A stretch of DNA of 64,000 bases. Source: an uncultured Spirochaetales bacterium. Its GTDB lineage: Bacteria > Spirochaetota > Spirochaetia > Sphaerochaetales > Sphaerochaetaceae. The notes below the pieces were generated by a model. It ran no database searches, was not told the origin of the DNA, and worked only from the letters and a program-made list of their open reading frames with translations. Both the position numbers and the translations under genes were made by a program. This document shows, piece after piece, positions 26,142 through 33,834 of this stretch (position 1 is the first letter of the stretch; each line of letters opens with the position of its first letter). Location: the NCBI GenBank assembly GCA_949283305.1, contig CASDRU010000009.1, positions 1-64,000 of the forward strand, given 5' to 3'.

Positions 26142-27137
26142 TTATTTTTCTATTTTCTGGCCGTTTTCTATAATTACTGCAGCCATGTCAAGATACTCAT
26201 CAGCTATCTCGATGCCAAGATCCTTTGCGTTATCGAGATTGAACCAGAGCTCGAAATCAGCCGGATCAGTGAGGTACACTGTTCCAATCTTTCCCGGCTC
26301 CTGGCCAGACAGGATCTTCTCAATGACCTTTCCTGTCTCTGTTCCGATTGAATAGTAGTCAAAGCCCCAGGAAATCAGGACATCAAGGCCTTCAACTCCT
26401 GACGGGTCAGCAGAAAAGAGAGGTTTTCCGCTGTCCTTGCAGACTTCAGCAACGCTTGCAAGTGCGGCAATGACAGTGTTGTCAGTTGCTATATAGACAG
26501 CATCAACGCGGTCGATTATAGACTGGGTTGCCATCATGACCTCACTTGTGTTGGCAACTGCAGCCTCTACAAATGTTCCTCCGTTTTTCTCAACAGCTTC
26601 TTTTGCAAGGTTCATCAGCACAACGCCGTTTGCCTCTCCTGATGCGTAAACATTTCCGATTGTCTTTGCCCCCGTTATGTCCATGAAGAGCTTTATCTGC
26701 TCCTCAACAGGAGAAAGGTCTGATACTCCTGCAATGTTTGAACCTTCATCTCCGCTTACATTGCTCATGAGTCCTGCATCAACGGGATCTGTGATTGCAG
26801 TAAATACAACAGGTGTGTCCATGAACACGTTTGCAAGGGCCTGTGCTGTCGGAGTTGCGACTCCTACAACTATATCAGCCCCGTCATCCTTGAATTTCTG
26901 CGCAATCTGTCCTGCAGATGATATGTCTCCGTTTGCATTCTGGAAATCGTATGTGATATCAAGCCCGGTTGAGTCAAGGTAGTCCTTCATTCCCTTTTCA
27001 GCAGCATCGAGCGCCGCATGGCTCATCAGCTTGGAAACTCCGATTCTGATACTCCCGTCATTTGTCTCTTCTGCACCCATTGCAAAGAGTGAGAAAGAAA
27101 TGGTGAGAACGAGTAAAGATAATATGATTTTCTTCAT
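26142..27137 (-). CDS. ABC transporter substrate-binding protein (PF04392, TrpX-like)
   Basis: The 331-residue protein starts at the ATG at 27137 after GGGAGGCTAT. Its signal peptide ends SFSLFAMGAEE, without a lipobox Cys. The mature fold shows the ABC_sub_bind pattern: IRIGVSKLMSHAALDAAEKG, DDGADIVVGVATPTAQAL and TPVVFTAITDPVDAGL. Members such as streptococcal TrpX bind tryptophan or related compounds, so an aromatic amino acid is a guess only. It is the promoter-proximal gene of the minus-strand operon. Confidence 0.88.
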   Translation of the reverse strand: MKKIILSLLVLTISFSLFAMGAEETNDGSIRIGVSKLMSHAALDAAEKGMKDYLDSTGLDITYDFQNANGDISSAGQIAQKFKDDGADIVVGVATPTAQALANVFMDTPVVFTAITDPVDAGLMSNVSGDEGSNIAGVSDLSPVEEQIKLFMDITGAKTIGNVYASGEANGVVLMNLAKEAVEKNGGTFVEAAVANTSEVMMATQSIIDRVDAVYIATDNTVIAALASVAEVCKDSGKPLFSADPSGVEGLDVLISWGFDYYSIGTETGKVIEKILSGQEPGKIGTVYLTDPADFELWFNLDNAKDLGIEIADEYLDMAAVIIENGQKIEK

Positions 27138-27159
27138 ATAGCCTCCCTTTATTGTCTGA

Positions 27160-27188
27160 ATGATAAACAAACAGAAGAGCAGACTCAA
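27160..27188 (-). promoter_or_regulatory. Promoter of the TrpX-like operon
   Basis: On the minus strand, TTGAGT (27183-27188) and TATCAT (27160-27165) are 17 bases apart. The predicted leader is about 16 bases and contains GGGAGG. Confidence 0.5.
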
Positions 27189-27198
27189 GAATGAAAAG

Positions 27199-27212
27199 TG
27201 CATAATTATGCA
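27199..27212. promoter_or_regulatory. 14-bp perfect palindrome upstream of the TrpX-like promoter
   Basis: TGCATAATTATGCA reads the same on both strands. It lies about 10 bases upstream of the -35 box of the transporter operon, a usual place for an activator or repressor site. Confidence 0.4.
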
Positions 27213-27215
27213 ATT

Positions 27216-27377
27216 TTATGGAAGAATATCGTATTTTTCATCCTCAAAGTCTTCAAGAAGCTCTTCTTCCTCCTCAAGAGAATCGACATACTTTCTCATG
27301 TCAGTGTAAAAGATGCATTCTTTTTCAATCTTTTCCTCTTCCTCTTCTAGATCCTCATCCTCATAATAATTTTCCAT
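27216..27377 (-). CDS. Small acidic protein (hypothetical)
   Basis: This 53-residue frame from the ATG at 27377 is very rich in Glu and Asp (YYEDEDLEEEEEKIEKE) and ends YDILP. I find no Shine-Dalgarno sequence before this ATG; a GTG at 27401 would add eight residues. It could be a real small acidic protein divergent from 27437-28222, or spurious. No family is recognised. Confidence 0.35.
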   Translation of the reverse strand: MENYYEDEDLEEEEEKIEKECIFYTDMRKYVDSLEEEEELLEDFEDEKYDILP

Positions 27378-27421
27378 ACGTGAAAGGATATGAAAAAGCA
27401 CAGACTTTTTCCATCCTCCTG

Positions 27422-27430
27422 TGCTAATAT
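27422..27430 (+). promoter_or_regulatory. Extended -10 promoter, leaderless start
   Basis: TGC TAATAT forms an extended -10 whose hexamer (27425-27430) ends six bases before the ATG at 27437. No Shine-Dalgarno sequence is present. Confidence 0.45.
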
Positions 27431-27436
27431 TAGCTT

Positions 27437-28222
27437 ATGCAGAGCTATACACTTCTTGCAGTCTTTGAAGACGATGATGAGAAACTACTTGAAATAGTGG
27501 ACACCCTCAATCTTGAAATCAGGCTTGAGAGGAACAACATGATGACTGTATGCGACCTTGAGAGACTTAAGAGCGTCGCACTGAAGAATAACAGGGCCAT
27601 CCCATTTTTCACGATGGTCAGCGACTATGAAAGCCTTGTCGAGGAAGTTGCAAAGAAATCACCGTTCATCGTATATGATGCACAGGATGTGCTTAATACA
27701 GCGTTTCTTGTCATGAACAACAATCCTGTAAAGCTCATGCTCGGATTCGGCTCGGACAGCAGATACAAGGCAGATTTTGCAGCAGAGGCGATGCCGAATC
27801 ATATAATGAACATGGTATATACCCTGGATGGAAGGAAGATATTCACATTCCCGTCAACTGCAGAGTACACAAGGGAGAACATAATAGATGCTCTTGTGCA
27901 TGTGACAAGCTACACGGACAATTCGTTTTACGATCAGGACAAGCCCCTTGTGCTTGTAAGAGCAAGCGAAGAGTTCAGAGAAGGGGAGATTTGCAGAATA
28001 GCAAGCCATCTGAGGATAAATCTTGTCATCGCACACAGTGCAGAGGAGGCATTCAGAATTCCAAATGCCGCTGTACTGATGAGGCAGTACAAAAGCGGGG
28101 CAATGGATTATGTCTTCTCGCTCGGACTTCCTTTCCTCTACATAAATACTGAGAGAAACTACAAGGGTCTTGCCTCTGTCGTAAAAAGCCTCAGAGATGC
28201 AGACTTTGGAGGTATCGTATGA
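27437..28222 (+). CDS. Conserved-looking protein of unknown function
   Basis: The 261-residue protein is cytoplasmic by appearance: no signal peptide and no membrane segment, with a mixed alpha/beta pattern. Stretches such as KSPFIVYDAQDVLNTAFLVM and DYVFSLGLPFLYINTERNYK alternate hydrophobic strands with helices. I recognise no family. Codon usage matches the neighbours and the stop overlaps the next gene by four bases, so it is likely a real gene working with the following lipoprotein. The mRNA is probably leaderless. Confidence 0.7.
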   Translation: MQSYTLLAVFEDDDEKLLEIVDTLNLEIRLERNNMMTVCDLERLKSVALKNNRAIPFFTMVSDYESLVEEVAKKSPFIVYDAQDVLNTAFLVMNNNPVKLMLGFGSDSRYKADFAAEAMPNHIMNMVYTLDGRKIFTFPSTAEYTRENIIDALVHVTSYTDNSFYDQDKPLVLVRASEEFREGEICRIASHLRINLVIAHSAEEAFRIPNAAVLMRQYKSGAMDYVFSLGLPFLYINTERNYKGLASVVKSLRDADFGGIV

Positions 28223-29307
28223 AGAAAATACTTCTTTTCTGCTTTTTCACTCTTCTTTTCTTCACATCCTGTCAGACAAGCGTGGATCTTAAATACATGG
28301 TTCCCTCCCGTGTCGACATGGGCCCGTACAGGAACATAGCAGTAGCATCCGTTACTCCTGACAGAGGTTTTTCCCGTCCATCTGTCTTCATACGTACAAG
28401 CGACAGGGAGAGCGGAAGGATGTATTCAAAAATCTATTCAAGCTATTCATCGAATCTAGCTTACTCTGTAGCAGACTATGCCACCTCTGAGCTTGTCAGA
28501 CAGCTTGAGGAAAGCAGGTATTTTTCTGTAATTTCTCCACGTGAGACTGACCACATAATAAAGTATTCATATAATCCCGGAGAGGATCTTTCTGCTCTCG
28601 GTGCCGATGCGGTCCTTCTTTCCTCAATAGACACCATGTATATAAATGAATACATACATTCAAAGTCGAAAGAGAGAATTGTGACAACTGAGGATGGAAA
28701 GGAGATTGTGGTTGTGGACACATATTATTATTACTCAGTCTCATGCAATCTCAAATTCTCATATACCCTAGTAGACAGCAGGACAAACAAAGTCATATTC
28801 TCTGATTCTTTCAGCCGCACATTTAGTGATGATGCCCAAATCCCCGGACCATGGTTTTCAGCTCCATCCCCACTTTATTCATACAATAATATGATGAGGG
28901 GAATAATAAAGAGCATGGTCTTTGACTTTGTCCCGCATACGGTTACAAGCAGCATCAGCCTGATGAAGAACAAGCCTGAAAATGAGAGTGCAGAGCTTGC
29001 ATATGATCTGGCAAAGGATGGAAAGTATCTATCTGCTGCTGACCACTTCTATTCTGTCTTCTCCTCTTCCTTTCATATCCCGAGTGCATATAATGCCGCA
29101 CTCCTTTATGCAGCAAGCGATATCTCAAAAGCGCTTGAAGTGCTTGATGAGGCATATGAGAAAACAGGATCTAGTGAGCTTCTTGAGCTTAAAAAGACGT
29201 TTTTGAGAATGCAGAAAAGCACAGAAGAGGCTCAGAATCAGATAGAAGGAAAGAGCCCCGGGGAGCAGGGGATAAGCAGCTACAACATATATAGAATGTA
29301 CATTTGA
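28219..29307 (+). CDS. Lipoprotein with C-terminal repeat-like helical region
   Basis: The 362-residue protein starts MKKILLFCFFTLLFFTSC, a lipoprotein signal with Cys at residue 18. The first half contains MGPYRNIAVASVTPDRGF and a strand-rich core resembling nucleotide-independent outer-membrane assembly lipoproteins, but I cannot name a family. The C-terminal part (AYDLAKDGKYLSAADHFYSV and AYNAALLYAASDISKALEVL) looks like a pair of TPR helices. A palindromic terminator follows the stop. Confidence 0.7.
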   Translation: MKKILLFCFFTLLFFTSCQTSVDLKYMVPSRVDMGPYRNIAVASVTPDRGFSRPSVFIRTSDRESGRMYSKIYSSYSSNLAYSVADYATSELVRQLEESRYFSVISPRETDHIIKYSYNPGEDLSALGADAVLLSSIDTMYINEYIHSKSKERIVTTEDGKEIVVVDTYYYYSVSCNLKFSYTLVDSRTNKVIFSDSFSRTFSDDAQIPGPWFSAPSPLYSYNNMMRGIIKSMVFDFVPHTVTSSISLMKNKPENESAELAYDLAKDGKYLSAADHFYSVFSSSFHIPSAYNAALLYAASDISKALEVLDEAYEKTGSSELLELKKTFLRMQKSTEEAQNQIEGKSPGEQGISSYNIYRMYI

Positions 29308-29310
29308 TGT

Positions 29311-29338
29311 AAAAATACGGAATTAATTCCGTACTTTT
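29311..29338. terminator. Palindromic terminator after the lipoprotein gene
   Basis: TACGGAATTAATTCCGTA (29316-29333) is a perfect 18-bp palindrome with AAAA on the left and TTTT on the right, suited to ending transcription from either side. Confidence 0.6.
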
Positions 29339-29411
29339 GATAAAAATTTTTTCATTTGATATCCTAAAGCAAATGAATAAAACAACAAAAATGTAGTACT
29401 TCTTGTTAATA

Positions 29412-29464
29412 TTCCATCATTTTGAAGCATGAAAGATGCAGAATTATGCCTTCAAATGATGGAA
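29412..29464. repeat. Large imperfect inverted repeat in the gap before the RloAB operon
   Basis: TTCCATCATTT (from 29412) pairs with AAATGATGGAA (to 29464); the arms continue with GAAGCAT and ATGCCTTC through single-base bulges, enclosing a 15-base loop. It sits upstream of the promoter at 29486-29515, so it is not part of the downstream mRNA. It may be an operator, a small RNA or a relic of a mobile repeat. Confidence 0.6.
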
Positions 29465-29485
29465 AAAGGCGAAATATTTTTTTAT

Positions 29486-29515
29486 TTGTAAATTTTTCAA
29501 CCTTTAAACTATACT
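29486..29515 (+). promoter_or_regulatory. Promoter of the PHP-RloAB-LuxR-hydrolase operon
   Basis: TTGTAA (29486-29491), 18 bases and TATACT (29510-29515). The hexamer ends six bases before the ATG at 29522 and no Shine-Dalgarno sequence is present, so the message is probably leaderless. Confidence 0.5.
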
Positions 29516-29521
29516 CATGGT

Positions 29522-30184
29522 ATGGGATTGATAGACGTACATGCACACCTGCTGCCTTCAATCGACCACACGGAAGTGACTTGGGAGAGCCTTGAAGACC
29601 TGCTTTCTCTTTATCGCGCCTGTGGCTTTGATACAGTATGTTTTACACCGCATCTTTACAATCCGTTTGTGGTGACCGACATAAAAGGCATAAGGAATGC
29701 ATTTAAAAAAGCAGCAGACATGTCTGAGCATCATGATCTTCTACCAGTTCTGGCAAGCGAAGTCTATGTCTCGGATGAAGCATTCATAAAAGGTCTTCCG
29801 ATTGCCGGCCGTTATATTCTTCTAGAGTTCTCAACAGCTTTCGCGCCAGTGAATCTTGTAGAGAAGCTTGAGTCGGTTTCCTCTGAGCTGACGCCGATAA
29901 TCGCGCATATTGAACGTTACAGCTGGCTTAGTGCAGACAGCCAGCTGGTGAGGCTTTTCAAGGATAAGGGGTATCTTATCCAGATAAATGGAAAGGCAGT
30001 CAAAAAAGGAGGCAGGGTGCTTGACTATCTTGAAAGCGGAGTTGTAGATCTTGTGGCCTCTGACTGCCATGGAAACAGAGAGGATATTATCTTAGCGGCG
30101 GAAGTCATTTCGCGCTACAGCATGATACAGAAGAAAATGAATGATTTATCCAGAGAGATAAAGGAGGTAGTACAATGCTTTTGA
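29522..30184 (+). CDS. PHP-family tyrosine phosphatase, CpsB/YwqE-like
   Basis: The 220-residue protein carries the PHP metal-binding motifs: DVHAHLLPSIDH at residue 5, CFTPHLYNP at about 40, SEVYVSD, HIERYSW at about 130 and DCHGNRED near 180. CpsB-type enzymes dephosphorylate tyrosine kinases that control capsule and exopolysaccharide export. No polysaccharide gene or BY-kinase lies nearby; instead it leads an operon with a RloAB-like pair and overlaps the ATPase gene by ten bases, so it may serve a different phosphoprotein or nucleotide here. Confidence 0.85.
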   Translation: MGLIDVHAHLLPSIDHTEVTWESLEDLLSLYRACGFDTVCFTPHLYNPFVVTDIKGIRNAFKKAADMSEHHDLLPVLASEVYVSDEAFIKGLPIAGRYILLEFSTAFAPVNLVEKLESVSSELTPIIAHIERYSWLSADSQLVRLFKDKGYLIQINGKAVKKGGRVLDYLESGVVDLVASDCHGNREDIILAAEVISRYSMIQKKMNDLSREIKEVVQCF

Positions 30185-31449
30185 GCATGACTATTGAGAA
30201 TTTCAAATCGGTCAAGAATCCTCAGACCATTTGCTTTGAGTCCGTTAAGGACAATCGTCTTGATTCTGCCAAGGTCATAAGAATCAATGACAAGATGAGT
30301 CTGATTAAGACAAGTGCCGTAATCGGTCCGAATGGAGCTGGAAAAAGCTCATTCGTGAGAGCTCTCGAGGTTTTGAGAAGGATTGTCCTTTCCCCGCGCG
30401 ATATTGCAAATCCGCTTGCAGGAAGCCTTTCAGGCACTGTGTTCGCATACGGAATAGACAAGGCTACACCGGCAACGATATCAATCGATGTCCTTCTTGA
30501 CAAGGGAATTGAAGGAGATGATGAGAATCCTGTTGTGATCGGCAGATACACCCTTGTGGCAAACAAGGACAGGATCTTCTCAGAAAGCCTTTACTTCATT
30601 GTCAACAATTCAAAGAAGCTCATGTTTGAGAGAAAGCTCTCATCTGATGCAGAAGGCTATGACTACCGCTTCGGAAAGCTCTACAGGGGCGAGAAGAAGA
30701 GGAGTGCGAAGAATCTTCCTGAAAGCAGGACATTCCTTTCTGAGAGCGCTCTCTCAGGCGGAGAGACATCAGGAAGAATGTATTCATGGTTTGAGAACAC
30801 TCTCAACATTCTCCCCATGGGGGTCGGAACACAGGCTGAGCAGTTTGTGGCTGAAGCTCTCTCAAAGCACCCGGGATGGGGCGACATGCTTGTCAACTAT
30901 CTCTGGTCTGTCGATATCACAGACATCAGAAGGGTTGCTGTGAGAGTCAAGGAGGATGGAAGCAAGAGCGTTGTATTCACACATGTTTATGTCAATGACA
31001 AGAAAGTCGATGGATACTCAAACACATTCCTCATGGAATCACTGTCATTGAGACGCCTTGTAGCAATCGGAATTGCGTTCTTCACAGCATTTGTAAAGGA
31101 TCAGGTTCTCTTAATCGACGACTTCGGACAGCTTTTGCATCCGGATGTCCTCTGCCATATCGTTGAGATTTTTGAGAACTGCAACAAGAGAAGTCAGATG
31201 CTTGTCGTAGACTGCAACCCGTCCCTTTTGAAGGAAGGACTGCTGCGAAAGGATGCAATCTGGTTTGCCCAGAAGGACAGCCAGTCAAGCACAGTCTTCT
31301 ATTCCCTCTCTGATTTCAAGGGAAGAAGCAGGACAAGCGTCTACAACCGCTATCTGCAGGGAGCATTCGGTTCTCTGCCTGTTACAAGTGATTTCTATTT
31401 TGTCCATGACGGCACTCCTGTTGAGGATGAAGAGAAGGAGGAAAACTAA
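30175..31449 (+). CDS. AAA_15 ATPase, RloA-like
   Basis: The 424-residue protein is an SMC/OLD-like ATPase. Residues 1-8 (LLSMTIENFKSV) start the typical strand, and Walker A is GPNGAGKSS at about 52. Late motifs match RloA/AAA_15: IWFAQKDSQSSTVFYSLSDF and YNRYLQGAFGSLP. Three active-site elements differ from the norm. Walker B reads LLIDDFGQLLHP with Asp in place of the usual Glu, the signature region is ESLSLRRL without the S-G pair, and the switch His is missing in VVDCNPSLL. ATP may therefore be bound but hydrolysed poorly. AAGGAGG precedes the ATG, and the next gene begins directly after the stop. Confidence 0.85.
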   Translation: MLLSMTIENFKSVKNPQTICFESVKDNRLDSAKVIRINDKMSLIKTSAVIGPNGAGKSSFVRALEVLRRIVLSPRDIANPLAGSLSGTVFAYGIDKATPATISIDVLLDKGIEGDDENPVVIGRYTLVANKDRIFSESLYFIVNNSKKLMFERKLSSDAEGYDYRFGKLYRGEKKRSAKNLPESRTFLSESALSGGETSGRMYSWFENTLNILPMGVGTQAEQFVAEALSKHPGWGDMLVNYLWSVDITDIRRVAVRVKEDGSKSVVFTHVYVNDKKVDGYSNTFLMESLSLRRLVAIGIAFFTAFVKDQVLLIDDFGQLLHPDVLCHIVEIFENCNKRSQMLVVDCNPSLLKEGLLRKDAIWFAQKDSQSSTVFYSLSDFKGRSRTSVYNRYLQGAFGSLPVTSDFYFVHDGTPVEDEEKEEN

Positions 31450-32085
31450 ATGATCAAGAGAAAGAAGAATACTCAGGAAGCTAAAGAGACCATCCTCCTT
31501 GTCACTGCGACAAAGAGTGAGGCACTCTATTTCAATCAGATGAGAAAGGACTGCAGGTACATGAACCTGACAGTCGAGTGGGCAGGACGCGAAGGACTCA
31601 GCCTGAAGCAACTGATTGATATTACTGGAAAGAAGAAGTACAGCGGAAAGTTCAATCATGTGTTTGCTCTCTTCGGCTTTGACGATGTGAATACAAACAT
31701 AGATGAAGTGAAGGCTGCAGAAGAGATCTGTGCAAAGAAGAGGATCACCATGATCTACTTCAACCCATGCTTTGAGCTCTGGTTCCTCCTGCACTTAAAG
31801 AGAATGAGTGCCTTTGAAGGAGACAGCCAGAAGATCAGGGACGAGGTGAAAAGCGGGATAAACGGCTTTGAGTTTTCACCTCAGTGGCTTCTCACAAAGG
31901 GTCTCAATCTCCACTTGATGCTTTTCCCGCGCCATGCTCAGGCAGATCTCAATGCCAGAACATACAATGACGCAAACAGCTACAGCCTCTCTCTTCCTGC
32001 GCTGACAATGCCTGTTTTCAATCAGTGCGTGCAGGATGTGTGCGGAGTGGCTGACATGTCTCATAACCAGAAGGCATTCAAGTGA
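31450..32085 (+). CDS. RloB-like protein (TOPRIM-related)
   Basis: The 211-residue protein has the RloB hallmark NPCFELWFLLH at about residue 104 and the N-terminal strand ILLVTATKSEALYF, equivalent to the ILIVTEGEKTE-type start of the family. The first acidic residues of that motif are replaced (TATKSE for TEGEKTE), while an acidic pair remains in LFGFDDVN. RloA-RloB pairs were first noted inside restriction-modification loci and resemble the ATPase-TOPRIM pairing of PARIS and other defence systems. Loss of acidic residues suggests altered or absent nuclease activity. Here no restriction genes are present. Confidence 0.8.
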   Translation: MIKRKKNTQEAKETILLVTATKSEALYFNQMRKDCRYMNLTVEWAGREGLSLKQLIDITGKKKYSGKFNHVFALFGFDDVNTNIDEVKAAEEICAKKRITMIYFNPCFELWFLLHLKRMSAFEGDSQKIRDEVKSGINGFEFSPQWLLTKGLNLHLMLFPRHAQADLNARTYNDANSYSLSLPALTMPVFNQCVQDVCGVADMSHNQKAFK

Positions 32086-32972
32086 TGACAAGTATTGCAG
32101 TAGTTGTCTGCATATTTGCCACAAGCATAATTTCAATGGACCTTGCGCTCGCAATCTGCTGGGGGCGCAGGGCCAATTTTTCATGGTCGCGTTATCTTAT
32201 TGTCTTCATGGCGACCATCATGGGAGCTGTATTTTCCTATACATTCCTGCAACTTACCACAATCGCATTTACAGGATTCATCAGGACAGTGGTATCTCTT
32301 GTATTTGCGTTTCTTGCCGTTCTTGATGCTGCATTTTTAATTGTGTTCACTCCGATTCTGATAAACTGGATAATCGCACGGCCGATGAATGTCAGTGAGA
32401 AGATTCTTTTTCCAGTCCTTTCTGTTTTCTTTGTAGCCATGTCAGTGCTGAGCCTTTTTCTGGACATGTATCTGAGGGCGCTGCTGCATATTGTGTTCCT
32501 CATCCTGATAATCTACACAGCCGCATTGATGACAGTCTCAAGAAGAAAGATTGAAGAAAGGAGTGTCAGGAATGTAACGCTTACTATCATGGTGGTATCC
32601 CTTTCGATGCTTCCGCTCTTGATCCTCTCTTTCATATTTCCAGATCTCAGCAGCATCTTCATCTCCCTCATTGCTCTCTTTTACTTTGTCATGATAATGG
32701 TCTTTCTGTTCATTGCAATTGAGAACCAGAGGAAGGAAGGAGGAGCAAGAGAAGAGGGGATGAGCAGCCGGATAATTGAGGAGTATCATATAACTGGAAG
32801 AGAGATTGAGATAATAAACCTCATAAAGAAGGGGCTTACAAACAAGGAAATCGCTTCTGAACTCTCAATAAGCGTGAATACCGTTAACAACCACATAGCA
32901 AACATATTCAGCAAGACTGATGTCAGATGCAGGATAGACCTTCTGAATCTCTTAAAGGAAGCATCATGGTAG
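32082..32972 (+). CDS. Seven-helix membrane protein with C-terminal LuxR-type DNA-binding domain
   Basis: The 296-residue protein has seven hydrophobic segments between residues 3 and 210, then a short linker and a LuxR/GerE helix-turn-helix at about 235-290 (ITGREIEIINLIKKG followed by LTNKEIASELSISVNTVNNH). It should sense a signal in or near the inner membrane and act on DNA from there. It overlaps rloB by four bases (ATGA) and the hydrolase gene by seven, so it belongs to the operon and may regulate it. Ligand and target are unknown. Confidence 0.88.
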   Translation: MMTSIAVVVCIFATSIISMDLALAICWGRRANFSWSRYLIVFMATIMGAVFSYTFLQLTTIAFTGFIRTVVSLVFAFLAVLDAAFLIVFTPILINWIIARPMNVSEKILFPVLSVFFVAMSVLSLFLDMYLRALLHIVFLILIIYTAALMTVSRRKIEERSVRNVTLTIMVVSLSMLPLLILSFIFPDLSSIFISLIALFYFVMIMVFLFIAIENQRKEGGAREEGMSSRIIEEYHITGREIEIINLIKKGLTNKEIASELSISVNTVNNHIANIFSKTDVRCRIDLLNLLKEASW

Positions 32973-33778
32973 AATATACTGATTTCTCTTCATGGTATGA
33001 TGGCATCTATCGTGATAAAAGCCCTGTAATTGGAGCGGCCCGTTCATTCAGGATAACTGGGAAAAAGAAGGAGGCAACACTTCTTGTCCACGGCTATGCG
33101 GGATACCCTGGAGAGTTTTTCTCTCTTGCCGCCTTTCTTGCTCCTTTTTCGGACATATACTGTCCGCGCCTTCCAGGGATGGGAACAAGCGGGGATGATT
33201 TTGTCCACACATCAGAAAAGGACTGGCTCTGCCTTGTTTCCTCTGCAATAGAGGATTTAAGGAACAGATACGAAAAGCTTTACATTGTCGCGCACAGCAT
33301 GGGAGCCTCTCTTTCCCTTAGCGAAAAAGCGGACAAAATAGTGCTTGCAGCCCCTGCATTCCACCTCAAAAGCAATGTACCGGCTTTATTTCTCAAAGGC
33401 CTTGAAAAGGAGAAGAAGATCCTCTCTCTTCCCTGGAAAAGCGACAGCAGTTACAGAATGCATTATCCGGGTGCGCCGGATGATGATGAGATGCTTGGAA
33501 AGGAATACTGGTCGCATCTCTATCCATCGCAGTTTCTGTCTTTGAAGCGCCTTATGAAGAGTGCAAGGAAGAAAATAGAGACTCTCAGCACTCCAGTTCT
33601 TTTAATCCTTGCAAAAGAGGATCAGATAGTCAGGAACATCACGCATTTTTCAAACCCGAATGTGAGCATAGCTTTTGTCGATGACGGCACACACTATCTT
33701 TTCTATGACAGGAGCGAGGATGCGGAGAAAAAGGCCATAGCTCTTACAAAAGACTTCCTTTTTCCTTCTTCTTATTGA
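32966..33778 (+). CDS. Alpha/beta hydrolase (esterase/lipase-like)
   Basis: The 270-residue protein starts at the ATG at 32966 behind AAAGGAAGC. Catalytic elements are all visible: oxyanion-hole strand TLLVHGYAGYPGEF at about residue 36, nucleophile in IVAHSMGAS, Asp in LILAKEDQIV and His in VDDGTHYLFYD. Sequence resembles carboxylesterases and monoacylglycerol lipases. There is no signal peptide, so it acts in the cytoplasm. As the last gene of the RloAB-like operon it may be an effector or may process the signal of the membrane regulator; both ideas are inferences. Confidence 0.87.
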   Translation: MVEYTDFSSWYDGIYRDKSPVIGAARSFRITGKKKEATLLVHGYAGYPGEFFSLAAFLAPFSDIYCPRLPGMGTSGDDFVHTSEKDWLCLVSSAIEDLRNRYEKLYIVAHSMGASLSLSEKADKIVLAAPAFHLKSNVPALFLKGLEKEKKILSLPWKSDSSYRMHYPGAPDDDEMLGKEYWSHLYPSQFLSLKRLMKSARKKIETLSTPVLLILAKEDQIVRNITHFSNPNVSIAFVDDGTHYLFYDRSEDAEKKAIALTKDFLFPSSY

Positions 33779-33834
33779 GAAAAAAACGAAAAGAAACTAC
33801 TATAGTCCTTGTAAAATTTTTTCGGAGATATTTT

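Noticed and set aside
29522-30184. Capsule operon led by CpsB
   Set aside because: No BY-kinase, polymerase or glycosyltransferase gene lies in the neighbourhood.
30175-31449. RecF/SMC-type repair ATPase
   Set aside because: The late motifs (IWFAQKD, YSLSDF, YLQGAFGSLP) and the RloB-like partner fit the AAA_15/RloA family better.
29522-33778. Calling the RloAB-like pair a standard restriction-modification component or a proven defence system
   Set aside because: No restriction or methylase gene is nearby and catalytic residues are altered; only similarity and operon structure support a special role.
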